From Prauserella cavernicola (GTDB taxonomy: Bacteria; Actinomycetota; Actinomycetes; Mycobacteriales; Pseudonocardiaceae): DNA of 64,000 nt. Each line of letters opens with the position of its first letter. The stretch's first letter is position 1. The position numbers and the translations under genes were made by a program. The stretch lies in assembly GCF_016595675.1 (NCBI RefSeq), contig NZ_JAENJH010000001.1, forward strand, positions 1,177,137 through 1,241,136, in the 5' to 3' direction. Of this stretch, positions 1-8,988 are shown piece after piece. A model generated the notes under the pieces. It did not search any database, was not told where the DNA came from, and saw nothing but the letters and a program-made list of their open reading frames with translations.

Positions 1-2
1 TG

Positions 3-593
3 CGGCGCGGCCGCGCCGCCGACCACACCGTGTCCGGCATCAGCCTGGTGATCGCGGCGCTGCCCGAGTTCGTGATCGGTGTCGCGCTGATCGTGCTGCT
101 GTCCACCACGGTGTTCCCGCTGCTGCCGTCGGTGACGCTCGCCCCACCGGGCGAGCCAGTGTGGTCGCAACCACTGCAGCTGATCCTGCCGGTGCTCACG
201 CTCACGCTCGTGGTCACGCCCTACATCACGAGGATGATGCGCGCGACGATGAGCGAGGTGCTCGACAGCGGCTATGTCGAGATGGCGCGGCTGAAGGGAA
301 TCCCCGAGCGCACCGTCCTCACGCGACACGCGCTGCCGCACGCGATCGGCCCGGTCGCGCAGGTGATCGCGCTGCAGCTCGCGTGGCTCGCCGGCGGCGT
401 CGTGGTGGTCGAGTTCCTGTTCCGCTACCCCGGTGTCGGGCAGGCGCTGATCGACGCGGTGAACAACCGCGACGTCGAGGTGGTGCAGGCGATCACGCTG
501 CTCATCGCCGCGGTCTACATCGTGGTGAACCTGCTGGCCGACATCGTCGGCATCGTGACCAACCCCAGACTGCGGACCGAGGTGAGCCGATGA
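3..593 (+). CDS. Dipeptide/nickel-type ABC transporter permease (DppB-like), 5' truncated
   Basis: Inner-membrane permease of a peptide- or nickel-type ABC importer. The reading frame is open from base 3, so the first half of the protein lies outside the window. The visible 196 residues hold about four hydrophobic segments and the cytoplasmic coupling loop typical of the family (EMARLKGIPERTVLTRHALP), followed by the usual GVVVVEFLFRYPGVG stretch of DppB-type permeases. The stop codon overlaps the start of the next permease (ATGA), so the two are translationally coupled. The substrate cannot be told because the binding-protein gene is not in view. Family assignment is secure; substrate is unknown. 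Confidence 0.9.
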   Translation, partial: RRGRAADHTVSGISLVIAALPEFVIGVALIVLLSTTVFPLLPSVTLAPPGEPVWSQPLQLILPVLTLTLVVTPYITRMMRATMSEVLDSGYVEMARLKGIPERTVLTRHALPHAIGPVAQVIALQLAWLAGGVVVVEFLFRYPGVGQALIDAVNNRDVEVVQAITLLIAAVYIVVNLLADIVGIVTNPRLRTEVSR

Positions 594-1465
594 GTACCCC
601 GACCGTCCCGTCCACCCGGTCCCGCAAGTCCACCGTGTTCCGGCGCGCGCTGGCGTTGCCCCAGGCGAAGATCGGGCTCACGCTCACGGCCGTCGTGGTG
701 CTGCTGGCGGTGCTCGGACCGTGGCTCGGACCGTGGCTCACCGGCTACGACACCACCGGTTTCGCGGGCAAACCGTTCCACTCCGACGGCGTCGCGGGCA
801 CCGACGGACTCGGCCGCGACGTGTTCACGCGCTTCCTCGCGGGCGGCGCGACGCTGCTGCTCTACGCCGTGCTGGCCACCGCGATCGGCATCGTGCTCGG
901 CACCGCACTGGGCATGCTCGCCGGCTACACCGGCGGACGGCTCGACAGCATCATCATGCGCGGCAACGACGTGCTGCTGTCGTTCCCGCAGCTGGTGTTC
1001 GCGCTGCTGGCCATCGCGATGCTCGGGCCGCAGGGCTGGCTGCTGGTGCTGGTCATCGGCATCACCCACGCACCGCGCGTGGCCAGGGTCGCGCGGCAGG
1101 CCACCGTCGCGGTGAAGGACAGCGACTACATCAAGGCCGCGCAGCTCTACGCGATGCCAAGGCGACGCATCCTGTTGCGCGAGGTGCTGCCGAACATCAC
1201 CGGCCCGCTGATGGTGGAGCTGGGCCTGCGCCTGACCTACTCCATCGGCTACGTCGCCTCGCTGTCGTTCCTGGGCCTCGGCATCCAGCCGCCCGCGGCC
1301 GACTGGGGCCTGATGATCAACGAGAACCGCATCGCACTGGTGCTGGAGCCGTGGGGCGTGCTGCTGCCGGTGCTGGCCATCGCGGTGCTGACGGTGGGCA
1401 CCAACCTCGTCACCGACTCGCTCGCGTCCGCGGCGGCAGGCCGCGAGAAGGAGGCCGCCGCATGA
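590..1465 (+). CDS. Dipeptide/nickel-type ABC transporter permease (DppC-like)
   Basis: Second permease subunit of the importer, 291 residues. The ATG at 590 overlaps the upstream stop; longer frames further upstream only read through the previous gene. A hydrophilic N-terminal arm is followed by one membrane helix, then the GTDGLGRDVFTRFLAGG signature that DppC/OppC proteins carry before their permease domain, about five further helices, and a coupling loop around AAQLYAMPRRRILLREVLPN. The family hallmark SFLGLGIQPPAADWG is present near the C-terminus. The stop overlaps the start of the ATPase gene. The gene forms one operon with its neighbours; the transported solute is not deducible from sequence alone. 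Confidence 0.93.
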   Translation: MSTPTVPSTRSRKSTVFRRALALPQAKIGLTLTAVVVLLAVLGPWLGPWLTGYDTTGFAGKPFHSDGVAGTDGLGRDVFTRFLAGGATLLLYAVLATAIGIVLGTALGMLAGYTGGRLDSIIMRGNDVLLSFPQLVFALLAIAMLGPQGWLLVLVIGITHAPRVARVARQATVAVKDSDYIKAAQLYAMPRRRILLREVLPNITGPLMVELGLRLTYSIGYVASLSFLGLGIQPPAADWGLMINENRIALVLEPWGVLLPVLAIAVLTVGTNLVTDSLASAAAGREKEAAA

Positions 1466-3057
1466 CCGCGCAGGTGACACTCACCCACGCGCTCGAGGTC
1501 GAGGACCTGCGAGTGAACACGCTCGCGGGCTCGCCCGTGCTGAAGGGAGTCTCGTACTCGATCGCGCCCGGCGAGGTGCTCGCGCTGGTCGGCGAGTCGG
1601 GCTCGGGCAAGACCACGGCGGGACTGGCCGCGCTGGGCCACTTCCGCCGGGGCCTCGCTCCGGCGGGCGGCACCGTCACCGCGAACCCCCGCGACGGGCA
1701 GTCCGTCGAGGTGCTCGGGCTCGCCGAGCGCAGGCGCAGGGCGCTGCGCGGGCACACGCTGTCCTATGTCCCGCAGGATCCCGCGCTCTCGCTCAACCCC
1801 GCGCTGCGCATCGGTCTCCAGATCGCTGAGGTGCTGGAGGCGCACGGCTACGGCGCGTCCGACGACGAGCGCTCCGCACGCGTCGCGGAGGTGCTCGGCG
1901 AGGTCGGGCTGCCCGCCGACGAGGACTACCAGCGGCGCTACCCGCACCAGCTCTCCGGCGGCCAGCAGCAGCGAGTGGGCATCGCGATGGCGTTCGCGTG
2001 CAGGCCGAGCGTCGTGGTGCTCGACGAGCCGACCACCGGGCTCGACGTGACCACGCAGACGCTCGTGCTGCGCACCGTGTCCGAGCTGACCACCGAGCAC
2101 GGCGTGGCGGCGCTCTACATCACCCACGACCTCGCGGTGGTGGCCGCCATCGCCGACCGGGTCGCCGTGATGCGCGGTGGCGAGATCGTGGAGAGCGGCA
2201 CGGTCGAGGAGGTGCTGCGCCGCCCGTCGCACTCCTACACGCGTGAGCTCGTCGACGCGGTGCCCGACCTCGACGGTGGCGGCGAGCTGCCCACTCCCGA
2301 CGCTGACGCGGCGACACTGCGGGTCACCGATCTCTCGGTGTCCTTCGGCGAACACCGGGTGCTGAGCGACGTGTCGCTCACCGTCCACTCCGGAGAGTGC
2401 CTGCTGCTGCTCGGTGAGTCCGGGTCGGGCAAGACCACCCTGTCGCGCTGCGTGGCGGGGCTCAACGACGACCACTCCGGCAGCGTGGAGCTGGACGGCA
2501 CCGCGCTGGCCGCGTCGACGCGGAGGCGCTCGGCCGACCAGCTGCGCGCCGTGCAGTACGTGTTCCAGAGCCCGTACTCGTCGCTGAACCCCCGCCGCAC
2601 CATCGCGCAGTCGGTGGAGGTGCCGCTGGAGATGCTCACGGACCTGGACCGGGCGCAGCGGCGCGAGCGGGTCGGCCAGACGCTGGACAAGGTGCGGCTC
2701 AGCCGTGAGCTCGCACAGCGGCTGCCCGACCAGCTCAGCGGCGGGGAGCGACAGCGCGCCGCCATCGCGCGGGCGCTGGTCACCACACCGAAGGTGCTGC
2801 TGTGCGACGAGGTCACCTCGGCGCTGGACGTCTCGGTGCAGGCCACGATCATCGACCTGCTCTGTGAGCTGCGGGCCGAACTGGGCACCGCGATGGTGTT
2901 CGTGACCCACAACATCGCGCTCGCGCGGCACGTCGCGGACCGGATCGCGGTGCTGCGTGGTGGCGAGATCGTCGAGACGGGGCCCGTGGACGACGTGCTG
3001 AGCGATCCGCGGCACGAGTACACGCGCCAGCTGCTCGCCAACACCCCCCGGATGTGA
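1462..3057 (+). CDS. Peptide-type ABC transporter, double ATP-binding protein (DppD-DppF fusion)
   Basis: Single 531-residue protein carrying both nucleotide-binding domains of the importer, equivalent to DppD and DppF joined. Domain 1 has Walker A GESGSGKTT, signature LSGGQQQR and Walker B VVVLDEPTTGLD; domain 2 repeats these as GESGSGKTT, LSGGERQR and VLLCDEVTSALD. Each domain has its Q-loop and switch His (ITHD, VTHN). Such fused ATPases are common in actinobacteria. The ATG at 1462 overlaps the permease stop and the end overlaps the GTG of the serine hydrolase gene, so four proteins are coupled. The protein energises solute import from the cytoplasmic face. Confidence 0.95.
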   Translation: MTAQVTLTHALEVEDLRVNTLAGSPVLKGVSYSIAPGEVLALVGESGSGKTTAGLAALGHFRRGLAPAGGTVTANPRDGQSVEVLGLAERRRRALRGHTLSYVPQDPALSLNPALRIGLQIAEVLEAHGYGASDDERSARVAEVLGEVGLPADEDYQRRYPHQLSGGQQQRVGIAMAFACRPSVVVLDEPTTGLDVTTQTLVLRTVSELTTEHGVAALYITHDLAVVAAIADRVAVMRGGEIVESGTVEEVLRRPSHSYTRELVDAVPDLDGGGELPTPDADAATLRVTDLSVSFGEHRVLSDVSLTVHSGECLLLLGESGSGKTTLSRCVAGLNDDHSGSVELDGTALAASTRRRSADQLRAVQYVFQSPYSSLNPRRTIAQSVEVPLEMLTDLDRAQRRERVGQTLDKVRLSRELAQRLPDQLSGGERQRAAIARALVTTPKVLLCDEVTSALDVSVQATIIDLLCELRAELGTAMVFVTHNIALARHVADRIAVLRGGEIVETGPVDDVLSDPRHEYTRQLLANTPRM

Positions 3058-4142
3058 GCGTGCGTACCGACGGCACCATCGCCCCCGGGTTCGAGGGCGT
3101 CCGCGACGTGTTCGCCGAGGTGGTCGCGAACGGCCACGCCGGTGCGGCGTTCTCCGTGGTGCGCCACGGCGAGGTGCTCGTGGACCTGTGGGGCGGGCTG
3201 GCCGATCCGCGGCGCGACGAGCCGTGGCGCGAGGACACGCTGTGCGTGCTGTTCTCGGGCACCAAGGGCATCGTCGCCGCGGCCCTCGCAGCGCTCGGCG
3301 TGCTGGATCCCGAGTCCGAGCTGCGGCGGTACTGGCCGGAGTTCACGCCGGGAATGCGGGTGCACCACGCACTCGCCCACACCGCGGGTCTGCCCTATGT
3401 GGACGCCGAGCACGACCTGCTCGACGTCAGCGGCTGCGCCGAACTCCTCGCCAAGCAGGATCCACTGTGGACCCCCGGCACGCGGGTGGCCTACCACGCG
3501 CTGACCTACGGCTACCTCGTGGGCGAGCTGCTGCGCAGGGCCACCGGTCAGTCGGCGGGCGAGCTGGTGGCCGAGGTGCTGGCGCGGCCGCACGGGCTGG
3601 ACCTGCACCTGGGCACGCCCGCGCACCTCGACGAGCGCGTCGCGCGGCTGGTGCGGGCCCCGGACTACCGGATCAGCACGTTCCTGGACGACCCGCAGCG
3701 GCGGCGCATCGTCGAGCGCATGTACGCGGGCCTGCTCGACTCCGACGAGCTGATGAACTCACCCGCCTACCGCAGAGCCGAGCTCGCCGCGGGCAGCGCG
3801 ACGGGCACCGCCAGGTCGATGGCGACGCTGTACGACCTGCTCGCCGCGGGCCTGCTCGCCTCGCCCGAGGCGCTCGCGGCGGCCACCCGCACGTGGTCGG
3901 AGGGCACCGACGCGATCAACGACCGGCCCGTGCACTTCGGGCTCGGCTTCGAGCTGGCCGACCCCATCGGCACGTACGGCCCGGCCACGGTCGCCTTCGG
4001 CCACTCGGGCGCGGGCGGCGGAAGGCACGGCGCGTGGCCCGACGCGGGACTCGGCTTCTCGTTCGTCACCAACGAACTGCGGGCCGAGAACTCCGACGGC
4101 AGAGCCGACCGGCTGCTCGCCGCGGTGCACGACGCGCTCTGA
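3054..4142 (+). CDS. Beta-lactamase-fold serine hydrolase (class C / EstB type)
   Basis: Cytoplasmic serine hydrolase of 362 residues with a beta-lactamase class C fold. The SxxK catalytic motif is SGTK (Ser68, Lys71), the Tyr-containing motif is YHALTYGYL, and a GHSGAGG segment occupies the third-motif region. There is no signal peptide, which argues against a true beta-lactamase and for an EstB-type esterase or peptidase. GTG at 3054 overlaps the ATPase stop (GTGA), tying its expression to the ABC importer. A role in hydrolysing the imported compound is inference. It ends seven bases before the stop of the convergent antiporter gene. Confidence 0.88.
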   Translation: MSVRTDGTIAPGFEGVRDVFAEVVANGHAGAAFSVVRHGEVLVDLWGGLADPRRDEPWREDTLCVLFSGTKGIVAAALAALGVLDPESELRRYWPEFTPGMRVHHALAHTAGLPYVDAEHDLLDVSGCAELLAKQDPLWTPGTRVAYHALTYGYLVGELLRRATGQSAGELVAEVLARPHGLDLHLGTPAHLDERVARLVRAPDYRISTFLDDPQRRRIVERMYAGLLDSDELMNSPAYRRAELAAGSATGTARSMATLYDLLAAGLLASPEALAAATRTWSEGTDAINDRPVHFGLGFELADPIGTYGPATVAFGHSGAGGGRHGAWPDAGLGFSFVTNELRAENSDGRADRLLAAVHDAL

Positions 4143-4149
4143 GCGCGGC

Positions 4150-5856
4150 TCACGTGGTGAACCTGGCCGCCTGGTTGTCGATGACGTGCTGGGCCCGCTC
4201 CAGGGTGTGCGAACCGTAGGTCCCCGTGGCGCGGGCGTCGAGCAGCGCGTTCTGCTGGGCGTCGACGAGCAGGCGCAGCAGTTCGCGGCGTTGCCGGTGA
4301 GGACTGTCGGGATCGGGGTCGGTCAGCATCCGCTCGATCACGTCGGCGGTGGCGAGCACCCGTTCGCGCGCCTGGTCCAGCACCTCGTCGTCGAAGGGCT
4401 CGCCGTTCTCCCGCCGCAGCGCCGGGCTGTCCAGCACGGACTGGGTGGCGTCGTGCAGCTCGGTGGCCAGGCGGCCGAGCTCGCGCCGGTCGTGCTCGAC
4501 GTCGGTGCCCTGGATGCCGAGCTTCGCGATGAGCACGGGCAGCGTGCCGCCCTGCAGGATCAGCGTGACGATCGCGACGGTGAAGGCGATCAGCACGAGC
4601 TCGGCCCGGTGCGGCACGTCGGTGGGCAGCGACTGGGCGGCGGCCAGCGTCACCACTCCGCGCATTCCCGACCACGCGAGCACGGCACCACCGCGCCAGT
4701 CGAGTCCCTCGCTGGCGAAGAACGTGGCGTCGGCGTGGCGGCGCTGAAGGATCCGCGTCACCTTGTCGTAGCGGTGGTCCTTGCCGGGTCGCGGGCCGCG
4801 GGTGGTGATCCGGTCCAGCGCGTCCTCGATCCGCCCTGCCCGCTCCCCCGCGCCGCGCTGCTGTCTGCGCAGCGCCGCGATCAGCGGGGTGACGAACGCG
4901 ATGCGCAGCACGATCAGCACGGCCGTCGCGAGCAGCCCGAGCCCGACCGAGGTCCACACGCCCTCCCCCGAGTTGTGCACGTCGGCGAGCACGGTGGTGA
5001 TCTCGAAGCCCATCAGCAGGAAGACGCCGTTCTCGAGCAGCAGCTGGATCGTGCGCCAGTTGGTGCGCTCGGCGATGCGGTCGTGCGCGGTGAAGCGCTT
5101 CGCGCTCTGGTGGCCGGTGATCAGACCGGCCGTGACCACGGCGATCACTCCGGAGGCGTCCAGCTCCTCTGCCGGGATGAACGCGAGGAACGGGACGACG
5201 AACGAGATCGCGGTCGTGAGCACCGGCTGGCCCCTGATCCGCGAGCGGGCCCACACCGACGCGGCGCCGACGAGCGCGCCGACGGCGATGCCGATGACCA
5301 CGGCCGAGGCGAAGTCACCGAGCGCGCCCCAGAACGACACCGTGCCCGCGATCGCGGCCACGGCGGTGCGCAGCAGCACCAGCGCTGTGGCGTCGTTGAC
5401 CAGGCCCTCGCCCTCCAGGATGGTGACGAGCCGGGGCGGCAGCCCGAGTCGTTTGCCGATGGCGGTGGCGGCCACGGCGTCCGGAGGGCTGATCACCGCG
5501 CCGAGCGCCACCGCGGCGGCGAAGCCGATGTCGGGCAGCAGCCACCAGATCAGCAGCCCGGTCCCGAACGCCGACACGACGACGAGCAGCACCGACAGCG
5601 CTCCGATGGTGCCGAAGTTCCGCCGGAAGTCCACCACGGGCACGTTCACCGCGGCGGCGTGCAGGATCGGCGGCAGTACCACCACAAGGATCCAGTCGGG
5701 CTCGAGGAACAGCTCCGGCGCGCCCGGCAGCACGCTGCATCCCATGCCGACCAGTACGAGCAGCACCGGCGCCGCGACACCGAGCTTGGGAGCGGCGTAC
5801 GAGACCGCCACGATGATCAGCACCGCCACGACGACGAGCAACGCGAGTTCCTGCAT
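4150..5856 (-). CDS. CPA1-family Na+/H+ antiporter
   Basis: Monovalent cation/proton antiporter, 568 residues, about twelve membrane helices in the first 420 residues and a hydrophilic, cytosolic C-terminal tail of about 140 residues rich in Arg and Asp. The transport-core motifs SPPDAVAATAIG and EGEGLVNDATALV are present; the ND pair in the second is the ion-binding signature of electroneutral CPA1 exchangers. The start MQELALLVVV places the first helix immediately at the N-terminus, as is usual for the family. Its physiological role would be pH and Na+ homeostasis. It appears monocistronic; a terminator-like hairpin separates it from the upstream dioxygenase gene. Confidence 0.92.
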   Translation of the reverse strand: MQELALLVVVAVLIIVAVSYAAPKLGVAAPVLLVLVGMGCSVLPGAPELFLEPDWILVVVLPPILHAAAVNVPVVDFRRNFGTIGALSVLLVVVSAFGTGLLIWWLLPDIGFAAAVALGAVISPPDAVAATAIGKRLGLPPRLVTILEGEGLVNDATALVLLRTAVAAIAGTVSFWGALGDFASAVVIGIAVGALVGAASVWARSRIRGQPVLTTAISFVVPFLAFIPAEELDASGVIAVVTAGLITGHQSAKRFTAHDRIAERTNWRTIQLLLENGVFLLMGFEITTVLADVHNSGEGVWTSVGLGLLATAVLIVLRIAFVTPLIAALRRQQRGAGERAGRIEDALDRITTRGPRPGKDHRYDKVTRILQRRHADATFFASEGLDWRGGAVLAWSGMRGVVTLAAAQSLPTDVPHRAELVLIAFTVAIVTLILQGGTLPVLIAKLGIQGTDVEHDRRELGRLATELHDATQSVLDSPALRRENGEPFDDEVLDQARERVLATADVIERMLTDPDPDSPHRQRRELLRLLVDAQQNALLDARATGTYGSHTLERAQHVIDNQAARFTT

Positions 5857-5957
5857 GAAGTCGTACTCTTTCGTCTCCTCGACCGGCCTCTGCCGGAGGC
5901 AGACACTACGACGGCCCGCCCGTTCCCGCAGGTCGAGATCGAGTACGACAGTGCGGG

Positions 5958-5990
5958 CCGCGGAGGAGCCACCGGCCGGCTCCTCCGCGG
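5958..5990 (-). terminator. Hairpin terminator of the TauD-like gene
   Basis: A perfect 13-bp inverted repeat (5958-5970 with 5978-5990) encloses a 7-base loop, just downstream of the dioxygenase stop at 5998. No T-run follows, which is usual for actinobacterial terminators. Confidence 0.65.
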
Positions 5991-5997
5991 CGGCTGC

Positions 5998-6927
5998 TCA
6001 GGTGAGCGACGAGTAGTGCGACGCGTCCCCGGTCCTGGCCGTGCTGCGGACCCCGTCGACGCTCTCGGGAACGGTGCCCGCGACGGTGATCCGGTGCAGC
6101 CTGCGTGCCTGGTCGCCGTAGTCGGCCACGCCGTAGTGCTGGGTCGCGCGGTTGTCCCAGATCGCCAGGTCACCGGGCTCCCACTGCCAGCGCACGGTGT
6201 TCTCGAGCCGGGTCACGCGGGCCTGCAGCAGTGCGAAGATCGCGTTCGACTCCGCCGAGGACAGGCCGACGAGCTGTTTCACGAAGTGGCCGAGCAGCAG
6301 CACGCGTTCCCCGGTCTCGGGGTGCACCCGGACGACGGGGTGTTCGGTCTCGTAGACGTCCGAGCGGAACTCGTCCCGGTAGGCCTGCTCCTTCACGTCG
6401 ACGCCGCCGATCCGGCGCTCGTCGACGTGGCGCGAGTAGTCGTAGAGGTTCGTGTGCACGGCCCACAGCTGCCCGGCGAGCGCCTTGAGCGACTCGGGCA
6501 GGCCCGCGTACGCGGCGGCGGTGTTGGCCCAGACGGTGGTACCGCCGTGGTCCGGGATCGTGAGGGCACGCAACAGGCTGAACGCCGGGATCCGGTCGAC
6601 GAACGTGACGTCGGAGTGCCAGCTGTTGGCCCTGCCGTACTCGGCGTCGATGGGCAGGACGTTGTCCAGTCCCACACTCCGCACGGTCGGGTGCGGCCGA
6701 GTCAGTTCGCCGAGCAGGCGGCCGAACTCCTGCTGACCGGTGTCGTCGAGGTGGTGCTGGCCGCGGAAGAAGACCACCTTGTGCGTCAGCAGCTCCGTCC
6801 TGATCCGCGCGACCGTCGCCGCGTCGAGGTCGCCGCCGAGCCGGACCCCGTCGATCCGCGCGCCGATGTTGCCGCCGATCTTGGTCACGGAAATTCCGAC
6901 AGGTGTCGTTGCCACGTCAAGACTCAT
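5998..6927 (-). CDS. TauD/TfdA-family Fe(II)/2-oxoglutarate dioxygenase
   Basis: Non-haem iron dioxygenase of 309 residues that couples 2-oxoglutarate decarboxylation to substrate hydroxylation; taurine, alkylsulfonates and alkyl sulfates are the classic substrates. The iron triad is visible as H104-x-D106 (NSWHSDVTF) and H264 ([10 protein letters not shown]); R275 or R279 should bind 2-oxoglutarate. Length matches TauD. The start is supported by GGGAG five bases upstream. It diverges from an SsuACB-like importer and an LLM monooxygenase, so sulfonate or sulfate-ester use as a sulfur source is the likely context, but the exact substrate is inference. Confidence 0.9.
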   Translation of the reverse strand: MSLDVATTPVGISVTKIGGNIGARIDGVRLGGDLDAATVARIRTELLTHKVVFFRGQHHLDDTGQQEFGRLLGELTRPHPTVRSVGLDNVLPIDAEYGRANSWHSDVTFVDRIPAFSLLRALTIPDHGGTTVWANTAAAYAGLPESLKALAGQLWAVHTNLYDYSRHVDERRIGGVDVKEQAYRDEFRSDVYETEHPVVRVHPETGERVLLLGHFVKQLVGLSSAESNAIFALLQARVTRLENTVRWQWEPGDLAIWDNRATQHYGVADYGDQARRLHRITVAGTVPESVDGVRSTARTGDASHYSSLT

Positions 6928-7003
6928 GAGAGCTCCCTGTTGTTTTCGCGCTGGGTTCGCCCAGTCTGAGCCAGAATTGACGAACTAGGCAATATTGCAC
7001 GCA

Positions 7004-7034
7004 GTACGAAACTAATTCGTCTCACGGTACGAAA
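7004..7034. promoter_or_regulatory. Operator-like repeats between divergent sulfur-scavenging genes
   Basis: Two direct copies of GTACGAAA lie at 7004-7011 and 7027-7034. The first overlaps a perfect dyad ACGAA-N5-TTCGT (7006-7020). The site sits in the 235-bp AT-richer gap between the TauD-like gene and the SsuA-like gene and could serve both promoters. No regulator gene lies beside it, so the binding protein is unknown. Confidence 0.45.
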
Positions 7035-7162
7035 TCCCTTGCACAGCAACACAGTTCAAATCATGGGAATCGTTGATTCCCGCCGGAAGCGCGTGCCAGC
7101 CTGGCCCGCGGTTCAGTATTTCCGCCACGGATCCCCACCACTTCGCCACAAAGGACATATTC

Positions 7163-8185
7163 GTGACAACGACCAATCGACGACAATTCCTGGGGTTCAC
7201 CGCGCTCGGGCTCACCGCCGCCGCCGGAGTGCTCACCGGCTGCGGCACCGCGAGCGGACGGGCCACCAAGACCATCCGCTACCAGGGCTGGGCAGGCCAG
7301 GTCACGCCTCCCGAACTGGCCGCGGAACTCGGCTACCTCGGCGACGTCACGCTCGAGTGGGTCGGCAACACCATCAGCGGGCCACAGGACATCCAGTCCG
7401 CCGCCACCGGCCAGGTGGACTTCGGCGGCGCGTTCAACGGAGCGGTGGTCAAGCTGGCCGCCCGCCAGGCGCCGATCACCGCGGTCATCGGCTACTACGG
7501 CGTCGACAAGGACGAGGCAGGCGGCTACTACGTGCGGGAGGACAGCCCCATCACCGACCCCAGGGACCTGCTGGGCACGAAGGTCGGCATGAACACCCTC
7601 GGCGCGCACAGCGAGGCGATGCTGGACATCTACCTGGAGCGCAACGGGCTGTCCCCGGCGGAGATCGAGCAGGTGCAGCCCACGGTGGTGCCCCCGGTCA
7701 ACATCGAGCAGTCGCTGCGGCAGCGACAGATCGACGTGGCCGTGCTCGGCGGGATCCTCAGGGAGAAGGCGCTCGAGCGAGGCGGCATTCGCAAGCTGTT
7801 CAGCGACTTCGAACTGCTCGGCGACTTCACCGCGGGCAGCTACGTGTTCCGCGACGACTTCCTCGCGGCCAACGGCGAGACCGTGCGCACCTTCGTCTCC
7901 GGCGTCGCCAAGGCCATCGAGTGGAGCAAGAGCACACCACACGAACAGGTCGTCGAGCGCTTCACCAAGATCGTCGCCGACCGCAAGCGCAACGAGGACA
8001 CCGACCCGCTCCGGTACTGGCGTTCCTACGGCGTGGCCGGCACCGGCGGCCTGATCAATGACGAGGAACTCCAGCTCTGGGTCGACTGGCTCGGCAAGCG
8101 CGGCGAGCTCGACCAGGGCGCGCTCACGGTCTCCGACATCTACTCCAACGAGTACAACTCCTACGCGAAGGAGTCCCGGGCATGA
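7163..8185 (+). CDS. SsuA/TauA/NitT-type ABC substrate-binding lipoprotein
   Basis: Extracellular solute receptor of 340 residues. The GTG at 7163 is preferred because AAAGGA lies eight bases upstream and because it places a Tat signal (twin Arg at 6-7 in NRRQFLGF) and a lipobox LTGC with Cys27 at the correct distance. The mature part has the two-lobed periplasmic-binding fold of the sulfonate/nitrate/taurine group (region PRDLLGTKVGMN and following). It starts an operon with ATPase, permease and flavin monooxygenase genes linked by overlaps or a 4-bp gap. The ligand is probably an organosulfur compound, an inference from neighbours. Confidence 0.9.
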   Translation: MTTTNRRQFLGFTALGLTAAAGVLTGCGTASGRATKTIRYQGWAGQVTPPELAAELGYLGDVTLEWVGNTISGPQDIQSAATGQVDFGGAFNGAVVKLAARQAPITAVIGYYGVDKDEAGGYYVREDSPITDPRDLLGTKVGMNTLGAHSEAMLDIYLERNGLSPAEIEQVQPTVVPPVNIEQSLRQRQIDVAVLGGILREKALERGGIRKLFSDFELLGDFTAGSYVFRDDFLAANGETVRTFVSGVAKAIEWSKSTPHEQVVERFTKIVADRKRNEDTDPLRYWRSYGVAGTGGLINDEELQLWVDWLGKRGELDQGALTVSDIYSNEYNSYAKESRA

Positions 8186-8988
8186 GCACGAAGATCAGCT
8201 TCGACGGCGTCGGCCACACGTTCCCGATCAGGGGCAGCCACGACCGGCTCACGGCGCTGGAGGACATCGACCTCGACATCGCCGACGGCGAGTTCGCCGT
8301 GCTCGTCGGGCCGAGCGGGTGCGGCAAGTCGACCCTGCTCGACCTGCTGGCCGGTCTATCGGCACCGAGCTCGGGGCGCATCCTGCTCAACGGCGAGCCG
8401 GTGTCCGGGCCCGGCGTCGACCGCGGGATCGTGTTCCAGCAGTACGCGCTGCTGCCGTGGCGCACCGCGCAGGGCAACGTCGAGTTCGGTCTCGAGGCCA
8501 CCGGTGTGCCCAAGCGGGAGCGCGCGGAGCGGGCCCGCGAGTACCTCGAGCTCGTGGACCTCGCCGCCTTCGCCGACCGGCACCCGCACGAGCTCTCCGG
8601 CGGCATGAAGCAGCGGGTGGCGATCGCGCGCAGCCTCGCCTACGACCCCGACGTGCTGCTGATGGACGAGCCGTTCGCCGCGCTCGACGCCCAGACCCGC
8701 GAGTCGCTGCAGGACGAGCTGCGCCGAATCTGGCGGCGCACCGGAAAGACCGTCGTGTTCATCACCCACGGCATCGACGAGGCCGTCTACCTCGGGCAGC
8801 GGGTTGCCGTGCTGACGTCGAGGCCGGGCCGGATCAAGTCCATTGTGGAGGTGGATCTGGACCGCGAGGCCGCCGACGACATCCGCTCCACCCCCGAGTT
8901 CGCCCAGCACCGGCACGAGATCTGGTCGCTGTTGCACGACGAGGTCGTGCGCGCGCAGGAACAGGAGAAGGAGGCGGTGTCGGCATGA
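8182..8988 (+). CDS. SsuB-like ABC transporter ATP-binding protein
   Basis: Cytoplasmic ATPase of 268 residues. Walker A is GPSGCGKST at residues 43-51, the signature is LSGGMKQRVAIAR, and Walker B is VLLMDEPFAALD, the form typical of the nitrate/sulfonate/taurine (SsuB, TauB) subfamily, with switch His in FITHGIDEA. ATG at 8182 overlaps the receptor stop by four bases. It pairs with the permease that follows. Confidence 0.94.
   Translation: MSTKISFDGVGHTFPIRGSHDRLTALEDIDLDIADGEFAVLVGPSGCGKSTLLDLLAGLSAPSSGRILLNGEPVSGPGVDRGIVFQQYALLPWRTAQGNVEFGLEATGVPKRERAERAREYLELVDLAAFADRHPHELSGGMKQRVAIARSLAYDPDVLLMDEPFAALDAQTRESLQDELRRIWRRTGKTVVFITHGIDEAVYLGQRVAVLTSRPGRIKSIVEVDLDREAADDIRSTPEFAQHRHEIWSLLHDEVVRAQEQEKEAVSA

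Noticed and set aside
3054-4142. Serine hydrolase as an antibiotic-resistance beta-lactamase
   Set aside because: There is no export signal and it is coupled to a peptide-type importer. An EstB-type esterase or peptidase is more likely.
4186-6969. Open frame of 927 codons on the plus strand
   Set aside because: It runs antisense to the antiporter and the TauD-like gene, both of which have full catalytic or transport motifs. Composition is shadow-like.
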